Below are positions 51,920 to 62,200 of a stretch of DNA of 64,000 nt, piece by piece. The DNA is from Xanthobacteraceae bacterium (GTDB lineage: Bacteria; Pseudomonadota; Alphaproteobacteria; Rhizobiales; Xanthobacteraceae), in assembly GCA_030037645.1 (NCBI GenBank), contig JASHQI010000019.1, positions 1-64,000 of the forward strand. Direction: 5' to 3'. Each line of letters opens with the position of its first letter. Positions within the stretch are counted from its first letter, which is position 1. The notes beneath the pieces are model-generated. The model ran no database searches and was not told the DNA's origin. It saw only the letters and a list, made by a program, of their open reading frames with translations. Both the position numbers and the translations under genes were made by a program.

Positions 51920-53128
51920 ATGAACGACAATAGCGACCGCCGCAATCCGCTGCACCCGTCGCGGCGCTCGGAAACGCGAGTGGTTACCGCGGGGCGCGAT
52001 CCGGCTTCCTACCACGGCTTCGTCAATCCACCGGTCTATCACGCATCTACCGTTCTCTATCCAACGGCCGAGGATTACGTCGCCCATCGCGCGCGCTACC
52101 AATATGGCCGCCGCGGCACGCCGACCACGGAAGCACTCGAATGGGCCCTGCAGGAGCTCGAAGGGCCGAATTGCGCCGGCGTTGCGCTGCTGCCGTCGGG
52201 CCTCGCGGCGATCTCGACCGCGCTGCTATCCGTCGTCCATGCCGGTGATCATCTGCTTGTCAGCGACAGCGCTTATACGCCGGCCCGCAACTTCTGCGAC
52301 AAAATCCTCACACGGCTCGGCGTCACCACCACATATTACGACCCACTGATCGGAGGCGCGATTGCCGAGCTTTGCCGGCCGAACACGCGCGCGGTCTATC
52401 TTGAATCCCCGGGCTCGCTCAGTTTCGAGATGCAGGACGTGCCGGCCATCGCCCAGGCGGCACATGGCAAGGGTGTGATCGTGCTGATGGACAACACCTG
52501 GGCAAGCCCGCTGTATTATCGTCCGCTCGACGCCGGCGTCGACCTCGTCATCCAGGCCGGCACCAAATATATCGGCGGTCATTCCGATGTGATGCTCGGC
52601 ACCGTGTCGGCCAACAACGCAGCTCTGGCAAGCCTCAAAGACACCGTGCGCTTGAGCGGCCTGTGCGAAGGCCCGGACGACGTCTATCTCGGATTGCGGG
52701 GCCTGCGCACGCTCGCGGTGCGGCTCGATCGGCACTACAAATCGGGACTTGCCGTGGCGCGCTGGCTTGAACAACGCCCGGAAGTGCTGCGCGTATTGCA
52801 TCCGGCAATGGACAGCCATCTCGGTCATGCAATCTGGAAACGTGATTTCACCGGCGCCTGCGGGCTGTTCAGCATCGTCCTCAAGCCGGTATCGCAGACC
52901 GCGGTCTATGCCTTCCTCGATGCGCTCGAATTGTTCGGAATTGGCGCCTCATGGGGCGGCTACGAAAGCCTGGCCATTCCGTTCGACTGCACACCGACCC
53001 GCACTGCGACCCGCTGGGCGCCGGGCGGCCCGACGGTGCGCTTCCATATCGGTCTTGAGGCCGTCGACGACCTTATTGCCGATCTTGAGCGCGGCTTCGC
53101 GGCGCTCGCGGCTGCGGCACGCGGCTAG
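51920..53128 (+). CDS. metC: Cystathionine beta-lyase
   Basis: A 402-residue PLP enzyme of the Cys/Met metabolism family that cleaves cystathionine to homocysteine, pyruvate and ammonia. It shows YGRRGTPTTEALEWALQELE, LPSGLAAIS, VLMDNTWASPLYYRPLDAG, the PLP Lys in IQAGTKYIGGHSDVMLG and the C-terminal FGIGASWGGYESLA. GGAGGGACGG precedes the ATG. Location divergent from aapJ is the known arrangement in Rhizobium. Confidence 0.94.
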   Translation: MNDNSDRRNPLHPSRRSETRVVTAGRDPASYHGFVNPPVYHASTVLYPTAEDYVAHRARYQYGRRGTPTTEALEWALQELEGPNCAGVALLPSGLAAISTALLSVVHAGDHLLVSDSAYTPARNFCDKILTRLGVTTTYYDPLIGGAIAELCRPNTRAVYLESPGSLSFEMQDVPAIAQAAHGKGVIVLMDNTWASPLYYRPLDAGVDLVIQAGTKYIGGHSDVMLGTVSANNAALASLKDTVRLSGLCEGPDDVYLGLRGLRTLAVRLDRHYKSGLAVARWLEQRPEVLRVLHPAMDSHLGHAIWKRDFTGACGLFSIVLKPVSQTAVYAFLDALELFGIGASWGGYESLAIPFDCTPTRTATRWAPGGPTVRFHIGLEAVDDLIADLERGFAALAAAARG

Positions 53129-53186
53129 ATTTTTTGTTGCTCGATGAGCTTCCGCACAAACCGGCTTGTGCTTTCCCAGACTATGG

Positions 53187-53519
53187 TCATGCCGCGGCTG
53201 CAGCCGATTTGCGTTCGCGCAACACCAGATAAAGATTGCGCGCGTAGACGAATACGCCAAACGCTTGGCCGGCGATGAACACGGCGTCTCTGCGGTAAAG
53301 TGCATAGATGAGAAGGAGCAGGCCGCCGGCAATGGAAAAAATCCAGAACGCGAGCGGAATGACACTGCGTCCCGCGCGCTCGGACGCAACCCATTGAACA
53401 AAGAAGCGGAGCGTAAACAGGCCCTGGGCCGCAAAGCCCACCAGCACCCACCAGCTCACCTGAGTGATGAAAACGTCCTGCAGGTAAGAGCCGACCGCAC
53501 GCGATAGATCAACGAGCAA
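53187..53519 (-). CDS. LAB_N (lipid A biosynthesis N-terminal) domain membrane protein
   Basis: A 110-residue protein with three membrane segments. It carries the LAB_N signature (PF07578): QGLFTLRFFVQWVASERAGR, SVIPLAFWIFSIAGGLLLLI and YALYRRDAVFIAGQAFGVFV. The domain name comes from fusion to LpxB in some bacteria; stand-alone copies sit beside GT2 and GT39 genes. In Rhizobium, RgtF beside RgtE is of this general kind, to my knowledge. It overlaps the GT2 gene by 11 bp. Confidence 0.88.
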   Translation of the reverse strand: MLVDLSRAVGSYLQDVFITQVSWWVLVGFAAQGLFTLRFFVQWVASERAGRSVIPLAFWIFSIAGGLLLLIYALYRRDAVFIAGQAFGVFVYARNLYLVLRERKSAAAAA

Positions 53520-54264
53520 GTTTCACCTCCTCGGCCTGAGGGACGCGCTTTTTGCGTCGAATAAGCCACCACACTCCGGCAAGATCGAGAATGCCGATCC
53601 ATAGCCGATCCCAGAAACCATAGTTGGAAGTTCCGTGACGGCGCGCCCGATCAACGACATCGACATAGCCGATGGCGAATCCTTCGCGCCGTACCAATGC
53701 CGGCAGAAACCGGTGCAGGCCGTCGAAGTAGGGTAGCGCCAGGAACAGTTCGCGACGGAATGCCTTGAGGCCGCATCCAGTATCCCGCGTGCCATCCCGC
53801 AACAGCGCGGAGCGTACACCGTTGGCCATGCGCGATTGCAATTTCTTGAACCCGCTGCTTTGGCGGCGGACACGCTGACCGGCAACGAGACCGACCCAGG
53901 GCAACCCCGACTCCAGCGCGCTGATGAGGAGCGGAATGAAAGATGGATCATTTTGTCCGTCGCCGTCGAGCGTCACGATAGTGGACGCCCGCGCCGCGGC
54001 GACGCCGGTATGCAACGCGGCCGACTGACCGCACGACTGGGCATGCCGAATCTGCCGCAGCCAGGGATGCAGCGCCATCAAGTTCCGCAACTCCTGATCC
54101 GTCGAATCGCCGGAGCCGTCGTTGACATAGACGATCTCGAAAACGCGGCCCTGCATCGCAGCGGCGATCTCCGCGACAAGCGGTGCGATGTTGCCCGCTT
54201 CGTTGCGCACGGGCACGACCACGGATATTGCAGGATCGGGAACACGCCCGTTGTTCGGCAACAT
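53509..54264 (-). CDS. GT2 glycosyltransferase, polyprenyl-phosphate sugar synthase-like
   Basis: A 251-residue GT-A enzyme like dolichol-phosphate mannose synthase. It has VVPVRNEAGNIAPLVAEI, the metal-binding VTLDGDGQNDPSFIP, GQRVRRQSSGFKKLQSR, DTGCGLKAFRRELFLALPYF and a GMHRFLP-like GLHRFLPALVRREGF segment. It probably loads a sugar onto a polyprenyl phosphate at the inner face of the membrane. One C-terminal hydrophobic helix, no channel domain. It overlaps the LAB_N gene and follows the PAP2 gene. Confidence 0.9.
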   Translation of the reverse strand: MLPNNGRVPDPAISVVVPVRNEAGNIAPLVAEIAAAMQGRVFEIVYVNDGSGDSTDQELRNLMALHPWLRQIRHAQSCGQSAALHTGVAAARASTIVTLDGDGQNDPSFIPLLISALESGLPWVGLVAGQRVRRQSSGFKKLQSRMANGVRSALLRDGTRDTGCGLKAFRRELFLALPYFDGLHRFLPALVRREGFAIGYVDVVDRARRHGTSNYGFWDRLWIGILDLAGVWWLIRRKKRVPQAEEVKLAR

Positions 54265-54313
54265 GACAGAAGCTTCTAAAAGGCCTCACGATCGGCTTCA
54301 ATCGGGTGCAGTT

Positions 54314-55210
54314 TCAAAGACGTCCAACGACGACCCCGGGGCTTCGCATGACCTCGCGGAGAGCGGCCTTGATTCGCGCAAGCGAAGGGCCCGGATAGGG
54401 CCCCAGATCGCGCGCCGAAAACACCAAACGCCGCGTCGCGAACCAGCGCCGCATCAGCGCCGCGCCGCCAATGCCAACCAGCGCGCCGGCAATCACATCG
54501 CTCGGGTGATGTGCGAGCACGACGATGCGACTGAACATGATAATGAATGCATAGAGCCACATGACGCCGCGTGCCTGCGGCCAGATCGCGCCGATCGCAA
54601 ACGCCGCGGCTGTCGATGCCGTAGCATGACCCGATGGCATGCTCGCATATTCGGGCCGCCAAATGAACGGCATATAGGCAAAAGGATCATCGTGGCCGCC
54701 GACGTAAGGCCGGGCCCGACCGATCAAACGCTTGACGATGCTGACAAACAGCCCCGGCACGCCGACGGCCAGAAACAAGAATCCGAAACGGGCGGCGAGC
54801 GCCGCCAGCACGCCCCGCGAAAGCTGCGATAGCGCCGGAGAAATTAGGGCCGCGAGACACAGCAGCACACTACCGAACGGGAACAGGAACCACCCGCCTA
54901 GGCCGAAGTTCGTGATGTCTTCGAAGACGCGCCGGAACCATTGCGGTTCCCGGCCCGCCCAGCCGCTTGCCTGCGCGTCGAGGAAGAACATTGACGCGAC
55001 GACGGCGGTCAGAGTCAGGATAAACGCTACGATGGCCCCAGCCGGCAATGGCGGCACCTTCGCCTGCGGTGCACCTGTAAGCGCGCGACTCCATCGCTCG
55101 AGATTTCCCAACGCATTCCGAATCAGCGCCGCCGGCCAGAACGAGCCCGCAGGTGTGTCCGTTCGCTGCGCCGTCACCGTCTTGTCGGGCGGCATCTTCC
55201 CGCTGTTCAC
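54314..55210 (-). CDS. PAP2-family membrane phosphatase
   Basis: A 298-residue protein with six membrane segments and the three PAP2 motifs: KRLIGRARP, MPSGHATASTA and SRIVVLAHHPSDV. It dephosphorylates a lipid phosphate or pyrophosphate in the outer leaflet. In this setting, lipid A phosphate (as LpxE or LpxF) or the spent polyprenyl carrier are the likely substrates. Its start overlaps the stop of the GT39 gene. Confidence 0.92.
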   Translation of the reverse strand: MNSGKMPPDKTVTAQRTDTPAGSFWPAALIRNALGNLERWSRALTGAPQAKVPPLPAGAIVAFILTLTAVVASMFFLDAQASGWAGREPQWFRRVFEDITNFGLGGWFLFPFGSVLLCLAALISPALSQLSRGVLAALAARFGFLFLAVGVPGLFVSIVKRLIGRARPYVGGHDDPFAYMPFIWRPEYASMPSGHATASTAAAFAIGAIWPQARGVMWLYAFIIMFSRIVVLAHHPSDVIAGALVGIGGAALMRRWFATRRLVFSARDLGPYPGPSLARIKAALREVMRSPGVVVGRL

Positions 55211-56928
55211 GGTGTCACCACTGAATTGAAGACTGCGAAGCTCATTAGCCGACCCGAGCCGATGTTCAACCCCTCGATGCTGCCTTCCTGGTTGTAACGC
55301 AGTCCGGCTGCGTCAGCACGCAGCGTAAATGCACGCTCCTGGTCCCTATCGACAAAGGCAAAACGGCAGCTTCCTTGCTGAAGAAAATCAGCCGCGCCGG
55401 CGGCGTCGGCAAAATGCGCGGCATTGCCGGTGAGAAAGACCAGGCTTGGCTCCGAATACCCGACCGTGGCTGCGGCCGGGTGCGCGCAGGCTGAGCGATG
55501 CAACACACGCGCGATTGCCACGCTGGCAAACGCCGGCGCGAGCGACGGAACCACAATGCCGTAGAGACCCGCTGCCATGAGCGCGACGATCGCCGTGGCA
55601 CGGAGGATTGCCCGTTCAGCGCCGCCATCCTCGTACAACTGCCAGGTGAATAGGCCGCAGACGATCGCGCCGGCAAAAAACGGCCATGCCAACAATGCGA
55701 GATCGTGATCGAGGATGAATGCGATGGTGACGGTGGCAATACTGAGAAGGATGGGAATAATGAACCACCAAATGGCGCCACGCACCAGCCAACGCCGATG
55801 TGACAGGGCCTTGGATTCTACCGCTATGGCAATGAGGATGGCGATGGCCGGATAAAGCGGCAGCACATAATGTGGCAATTTGGTCGCAACCAGTTCAAAA
55901 ACGATCCATGATGGTACCAACCATGCCAGCAGGAAGCGGGTCGGACGTTCGCGACGCCCCGCCCAAACTGCCGGCGTCGCCAGCGGAGCCAGCATCGAGC
56001 CCGGGAAGAAAGTCAGAAAAAACAGGATCAGATAGAGACCGGGCGGCGCCCCGTGCCTATCCTGCCCGTACGCGATTTTTCCCAGCATGTCGTGGCCGAC
56101 TGAATCGACAAAAAATTGATTGCCGGCGCGCATGTAGATCGCGATGAACCACGGCACAACGATCAGGCCGAGCCAGCCGATCCCGGCAACCGGCCGAAGC
56201 GCCAGCAACCAGCGTGCGGAACGGTCGATGACCAATAGCGTCACCACGGCCAGCCCGACGACCATGAGAATGACCGGCCCTTTGACAAGAAATCCCGCAG
56301 CGAGCGCAGACCAAAATATCGCCGGAACTGTCCAACCTGAGCGCGCGGCACCGGATCGAGACGGCGCAAGATAGGCGCGCGCCAGCGCGCCCATGGCGAT
56401 AACGACCGTCAACAGCAGCACGGCGTCGGTTTTGGCGAGCCGCGCCTCAACGCCGAGAAGCGGTGACGCTGCCATCATCAGTGCGGCCAGAGTCGCGCCG
56501 CGCCGGCTGACGAAGGCGAGTGCACACCAGTAGGTCGCCAGCACGGCGCCGACCGCACCGATCAAGGATGGCACGCGGTAAAGCCAGATGGTGGTGAGTG
56601 CATTGGGAAAGCCAAGTGCACTTGCCGTCTTCACCGCGGCCGTCTGCAGCCAATAAATGCCAATCGGCTTGCGGTAGCGCACGTGATTTTGGTAGCGGAT
56701 GTCGATGTAATCGCCGGTTTCAATCATCTGCTTGCTGGCTTGTGCAAAATACGCCTCGTCGCGGTCGATGGGCGGTATCTGGAAAAAGCCCGGCAAGAAC
56801 AAAATCAACGAGGCCAACAGCAGCACCGCGGCTGCCCGCCGATTCGAACTGCCGGCAAAATCGAAAAACGCAGCAAGGCCGGTTGCTGGCCAGTAGGACC
56901 GCGGCGACGCGCTGCTGGTCGTGCTCAT
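55207..56928 (-). CDS. ArnT-like GT39 glycosyltransferase
   Basis: A 573-residue integral membrane GT-C enzyme with about 12 membrane segments. The catalytic first loop reads PPIDRDEAYFAQASKQMIE, with the ArnT-type D/E residues, and is followed by RYRKPIGIYWLQ. It transfers a sugar from a polyprenyl-phosphate donor to a periplasmic acceptor, typically lipid A or core. Relatives include E. coli ArnT (aminoarabinose) and Rhizobium RgtA-C (galacturonic acid). First gene of the four-gene run GT39-PAP2-GT2-LAB_N. Confidence 0.92.
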   Translation of the reverse strand: MSTTSSASPRSYWPATGLAAFFDFAGSSNRRAAAVLLLASLILFLPGFFQIPPIDRDEAYFAQASKQMIETGDYIDIRYQNHVRYRKPIGIYWLQTAAVKTASALGFPNALTTIWLYRVPSLIGAVGAVLATYWCALAFVSRRGATLAALMMAASPLLGVEARLAKTDAVLLLTVVIAMGALARAYLAPSRSGAARSGWTVPAIFWSALAAGFLVKGPVILMVVGLAVVTLLVIDRSARWLLALRPVAGIGWLGLIVVPWFIAIYMRAGNQFFVDSVGHDMLGKIAYGQDRHGAPPGLYLILFFLTFFPGSMLAPLATPAVWAGRRERPTRFLLAWLVPSWIVFELVATKLPHYVLPLYPAIAILIAIAVESKALSHRRWLVRGAIWWFIIPILLSIATVTIAFILDHDLALLAWPFFAGAIVCGLFTWQLYEDGGAERAILRATAIVALMAAGLYGIVVPSLAPAFASVAIARVLHRSACAHPAAATVGYSEPSLVFLTGNAAHFADAAGAADFLQQGSCRFAFVDRDQERAFTLRADAAGLRYNQEGSIEGLNIGSGRLMSFAVFNSVVTP

Positions 56929-57017
56929 GCCTGTGCCGATGTCTGAATGCCGGGCGACAATAGTGAAATCTCGCGCGCCGGGGAAGCAGCCGGCGATCGG
57001 ACTGGGTCATAGCCGGA

Positions 57018-59201
57018 TCAACGCGATGGCGGCGCTAAGCTCCTGTTTCCACAGGCGGAAGCCGAGCAAATGGCGGTGGCGCTATGCAGCACCGCCTGAG
57101 CCACGGAACCATCGTCCACTCGGACTACGATGCTGGCGGCGGCGCCCGAAGAATCCAGCACCGTAACACGCGAGAAGCCCGGACCATCGGGCTTGAAGAA
57201 CAGGGCATCCCGCTCGCGCTGCCGAACTGGAATACCATTGACCATGACGGTGAGCGTGCCGACCGCGCCGGTCACTTTGAGCGGGACCGCGTCCGGCTTG
57301 CCGTCGGTGCTGGACAAATCGAGCCGGGAGCCGTCCGGCGGAAAGAGAATGTGCAATGAAGCCTGCTCGGTTACGCCCGCGAGCCGCCCGGGCTGAAAGC
57401 GCCGCAACGGCGGCGGCAGCTTGGCGCTCGATGTCAGCAGCACGCCTTTCGGAGGCGGTGGCAGAGGAGCCGGCGAGGTGCCCATGCGCGCAAACGCATC
57501 GAAGAGGATCGGGGCGGCTGCGCTGCGACCGACCAGGCCGGGAACGGGTGCGCCATCGGGGCGGCCCACCCAGACGCCAATCGTATGTTTGCCATCGAAG
57601 CCGATCGACCACGCATCGCGGTAGCCGTAACTGGTCCCGGTCTTGAACGCGATCCCGCCGACAACTCCGTTGTCCGGCGGCGGCGAGCCGAGCAGCACGT
57701 TGCCGACGTACCAGGCCGCGACCGGATCCATCAGTCGGCGCGCTCGCGGCGGCGACGCCGCCAGGCGCTCGCGCAGCGGCAAAGTGGTGCCCAGCCGGGC
57801 AATACCGGCGTAAAGCATGACAAGATCGGAGAGCCTTATTCCGACACCGCCGAGGCCAATGGCGAGACCCGGCGCCGCGCCCTGCGGCAGCACCAGTGTG
57901 CCGCCGGCTTGCGCAATCCGCGCGGCAAGGCGAGCAGCGCCTACTTCATCGAGCACCGCCACGGCCGGCACGTTGAGCGACTGCTGCAGGGCGGTGCGCA
58001 CCGTCACCGTCCCTTGGAACGTGGAATCGAAGTCTTTTGGCGCATAACCGTCGTAGCTTGCCGGCCGATCTTCAATCAGCGTCTCCGGATTGATAATGCC
58101 ATCTTCGAAGCCAAGACCGTAGATGAAGGGTTTGAGCGTCGAACCGGGCGATCGCAGCGCCTCGGTCATGTCGATCTGCCCGGCGCGACGTTCGTCAAAG
58201 TAGTCAGGGGAGCCGACGCGCGCCAAAACCTCGCCCGTCGCATTGTCGACGGCGAGAAGCGCCAGCGAAACATCCGGCCCCAGCATTGCCGCGAGTTCCC
58301 GGACGCGTTCGCGTGCGAGCTGTTCCAGGCTTATCTGCAGATCGGCATCGATGCTGATGCGCTGCGTGCGAAGCTCCGGCCGCGCAGCGACCGCACGGTC
58401 GGCAGCGTGGGGCGCCAGCATCGGCATCGCGCGGCGGCCGGTCGGCACCGGCTCCGCCTTGGCGTGCGCGATTTCGTCGGCGGAGACCGCACCGGTCGCG
58501 GCAAAGCGATCGAGCACGCGGTTCCTGGCGATCCGCGCGGCCTCGGAAAAACGATCCGGCCGGCGCAGCTCCGGCGACTGCGGCAAGGCGACGAGCAGTG
58601 CCGCCTCGCCGAGCGAGAGCCGCCGCGGCTCCTTGCCGAAATAGATCAGCGAAGCCGCGCGGATGCCTTCGATGTTGCCGCCATAAGGCGCCAGCTCAAG
58701 GTAAAGCGACAACACCTGATCCTTGGTCAGTTCGCGCTCGATCTCGATCGCGCGCACGATCTGGCGCAGCTTTGCCGCCGCGCTCCTCTGGCTGCGCGGC
58801 TCAAGCAGCCGCGCCACCTGCATGGTCAGCGTCGAGCCGCCGGAGCGAATATGACCGCTGGTGGCCAATTGATATGTCGCTCGCAACAATGCCAGCGGAT
58901 CGACGCCGTGATGCGTGCGGAAGCGTTTGTCCTCGTAAGCAAACAGAACCTTGAAAAATCGCGGGTCGACGTCGTCAACGGTCGCAGGCAATCGCCACCG
59001 GCCCTCACTGGTGGTGTATGCCCGCAGCAGTCGACCATGGCGATCGACAACGCTCCTCGAAAATTCCAGTTTGCTACCGATCGGGGCCGGGCCGAGAGAA
59101 ACGATCCACCAAGCGGCACCGGCAAGAACGAAGACGCAGCATAGCAGCGCCGCCATTGCGGCAATCCGAAGTATCCGGCGCTGCAACGTTGATTTGCTCA
59201 T
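57018..59201 (-). CDS. pbpC: Penicillin-binding protein 1C
   Basis: A 727-residue bifunctional peptidoglycan synthase. One N-terminal membrane segment (about 12-36) is followed by the GT51 domain with E90 in FAYEDKRFRTHHG and GGSTLTMQVARLLEP, the transpeptidase domain with the SxxK serine in SPGSTLKPFIYG and KTGTSYGYRD, and the C-terminal BiPBP_C domain specific to PBP1C. It overlaps the alpha-2-macroglobulin gene by four bases, the pairing known from E. coli pbpC-yfhM. Confidence 0.96.
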   Translation of the reverse strand: MSKSTLQRRILRIAAMAALLCCVFVLAGAAWWIVSLGPAPIGSKLEFSRSVVDRHGRLLRAYTTSEGRWRLPATVDDVDPRFFKVLFAYEDKRFRTHHGVDPLALLRATYQLATSGHIRSGGSTLTMQVARLLEPRSQRSAAAKLRQIVRAIEIERELTKDQVLSLYLELAPYGGNIEGIRAASLIYFGKEPRRLSLGEAALLVALPQSPELRRPDRFSEAARIARNRVLDRFAATGAVSADEIAHAKAEPVPTGRRAMPMLAPHAADRAVAARPELRTQRISIDADLQISLEQLARERVRELAAMLGPDVSLALLAVDNATGEVLARVGSPDYFDERRAGQIDMTEALRSPGSTLKPFIYGLGFEDGIINPETLIEDRPASYDGYAPKDFDSTFQGTVTVRTALQQSLNVPAVAVLDEVGAARLAARIAQAGGTLVLPQGAAPGLAIGLGGVGIRLSDLVMLYAGIARLGTTLPLRERLAASPPRARRLMDPVAAWYVGNVLLGSPPPDNGVVGGIAFKTGTSYGYRDAWSIGFDGKHTIGVWVGRPDGAPVPGLVGRSAAAPILFDAFARMGTSPAPLPPPPKGVLLTSSAKLPPPLRRFQPGRLAGVTEQASLHILFPPDGSRLDLSSTDGKPDAVPLKVTGAVGTLTVMVNGIPVRQRERDALFFKPDGPGFSRVTVLDSSGAAASIVVRVDDGSVAQAVLHSATAICSASACGNRSLAPPSR

Positions 59202-62200
59202 TTTGCCGCGACAACTTCGACATTGCCGCTGGCGGTGCGGCCGAAGCGATCGGGACGATACATGTCCTCGACGCTCGCCTGCGGGTAAACGTATGTGCCG
59301 GGCGAGACCGCACGCACCACATAGGCCACGGTGAACACCGCGGGATCGCCGCGTTTACGGTCGAAAGCGGCAGTGAAACGATCGTCGCGGAACTCCGTGC
59401 TAACCGGCGCCACCGCATCGGTAATCCATGGCAATGTGCCGGTGACCCCCGACGATACGAGATGCGGATTGTCGATCTCGAAGCCCGCCGGCAGATAATC
59501 GGCAACGATCACACGACCGAATTGCGGCTGCGCTTCGGTGATCCTGAGCACGACGACCAGCCGGCTATCCTGCTTGACCTGTGTCGGATCGACGGGTTTT
59601 CCATCAAGCGTATAGGCGAGGCGCTCGATTTTGAACCCGTTATCCGCCGCGGGCTCAGGCGTCAGCGGCGCACCGTTGACGGTGATCACGGCCTGCACCT
59701 GGTTATCACCGGTATTGGTCACGCGCAGCGGCTCCTTCAGGTCGGCCGCGCTGATCGTGCGATTGAATGGGCCCTGCGTCGGCTTGCCGTTGACGTCGAT
59801 CGATACATTGCCGGCGTCCTTGGCCATCGCGCTCGCGGCCAGCACGAGCCAGGCGTCCTCCTGCGTGGAGGTCGGCCGCACGTATGCGCGTGCCGCTTCG
59901 ACGCGCTGCACTGCGGCCTGCACCGTGGCTTGGCTCGCCCCGCCTTCCGAGGCCAGCGTGACGAGGGCCGCGGCATCGCGCAAAGTCGAGCCGAAATCTT
60001 CCCGGCTTGCCAGTTCGGCTTGCGGCAGTGGGCCCAGAGCGGCTAGCGCCGCAGCATAGACGCGTTCGGCACGTGCACGGTCGCCGACAAGCGCGAGCGC
60101 CGCGGCTACTTGAGCCTTGGCGATCGGAGTCGTCAACGCGTCGAGCTTGGCGTCGGCGAGATAGCGCAAGTCCCCGATCGGTGCCGCGCCGTTGCGAGCC
60201 AAGACATAGAGCGCGTACGCCAGATCGGCACCGCCATCTTTGCCGACGTCGGTCATATTGACAACGTTGCGCAGCCGATCAAGGGCAAGCTTGAACGCCG
60301 AGTCCGGCACAGCAAATTTGTGCTCGCGCGCGCGAGTGAGGAAATCGGTGACGTAAGAGTCGAGCCACACGTCGTTGCCGCCAACCCCCCATAGGCCGAA
60401 CGAGCCGTTGGAATCCTCCCGCGTCAACAGCGCCGTAATGGCGTTGCGAATGCGCCGGTTCGCGGCGTCGTTGGCCGTCCCGTGCGCGTCGCCGCCAAGT
60501 TCGCTGACGTAGAGCAGCGGCAACGCGCGGCTCGTGATTTGCTCCGAGCAGCGGAATGGATAGCGATCGAGCGCTGCGAGCAGGCTGGCCGCGTCGAGCG
60601 CCGCCGAAGTGCCGACCGAGATCGATACGCTGCCGGTGCCGGGAACGAGATCGGCGAAAAGATCGCTCGACACCGTCAAGCTGTCACCTTTGGCGATCGG
60701 CTGCACCGTGCGCCTCGCCAGGATTTGCGCCGGAGATCGCACGGCCACCGTGTACGCCCGGTTGAGCGTAAAACCCGACGGACCGGTGACGCTTACCCGA
60801 ACCGTGCCAGTGCCCGCGGCGCTGGCGGTGATTGGAACGGTCATCGCACCGCGCGCCTTCGCGGGCAGCGGCAATGTCTGCGTTGCGCCGGCGCCGGCAA
60901 TGATCGCATCTGCGGTCGTCACAGTGACCGCATACTCTCCGGCCTGCCCTTCGACATTATCGAGAGCGAGACGGACGGTGGAGCGGTCGCCGGGAAGCAA
61001 AAAGCGCGGCAGTGTCGCCGTTAGCACAACCGGATCGCGCACGATGACGTCGGCGGTCGCGTGACCGATCTTGTCCTTGCTCCAGACCACCGCCATGACG
61101 CGAATCGTGCCCTCGAAATCGGGCACGTCGAACGCGATTTGCGCGCTGCCGTCCGGACCGACATTGACCAAGCCGGAGTAGAGCGACAGCGGCGGTCCCG
61201 CCGGCGGGCTGCCGTGCAATTGCGCCGCCCCCTCGTCACCGCCGCTGCGGATCCGGCCGCGCGTGCCCTGCATGCCGTCGATCAAATCGCCGTAAACGTC
61301 GCGGATATCCACTGAGAGAGCGCGCTGGCCGAGATAGTAGTCGTCGGGCGACGGCGGCTTGTAATTGGTCAGATTGAGAATGCCGACATCGACCGCGGCG
61401 ACCACAATCTTGGCCTGCTCGCCCGGCTTGAGACCTTCGATCTTGACCGGCACGTGCAGCGTCGAATTCGGCCGAATGAGCGAAGGCGGACTCATGTCAA
61501 GCGTCAGCGTCCTCGCGGCGCGATCGATGGAGAACCATTGCACGCCAATGGCGCGGCCCGGCATGCGTTGCGCCGGCACATCAAGCGGGCGGCGCAGCGT
61601 CGCGACAATGTAAGCGCCGCTGCCCCAATCGGATCCGACCGGCACTTTCATCTGCACCACGCCCGGCTTGACGTCCGTGGTCTGGCTCGCGAGCAGCCGG
61701 TCACCAATGACGTTGAGGGTAAGACGGCCAGCGGTCCGCGCCGTGACGGCGACCGTCATGGTATCACCCGGCTTGTACTCGCTTTTATCGAGCGCCGTTT
61801 CGAGCATGTCGGGCGTTTCCGCGCTGGCATTGACATACCAGCCGGCGTCGAACGTCACGGACGTCGCCGCGCCGTTTGGATCGGGCATGGAAACATTGAG
61901 CTGATAGCGGCCGAAATGCACCGGTAACGCGACGTGCCCCGGCTTGGCGGGCGAAGTGTCGATCGTTCCGTCGGCGACGCGCGCAGTGGTCTGGACCGGC
62001 TCGAAATGCCAGTCGCCGTCGCGCTTGTAATATTGATAGTGGGTATCGATCCGTAACAGCTCGTAATGCAGTCCGCTCTGTGCGACCGCCGTGCCGTCCG
62101 GTGCAACGACCACGACGTCGAACGCTGCGCTCGCGCCGTCGGACAGCGAGCGGCCGGAGAACAGGGGTTTGACGCCGATCATGTTGCCGCTCGCCGTGAT

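Noticed and set aside
57585-59144. 519-codon open frame on the plus strand
   Set aside because: It lies wholly opposite pbpC, whose GT51 and transpeptidase motifs are unmistakable. Long antisense frames are expected at this GC content, and the translation is rich in Arg/His without domain features.
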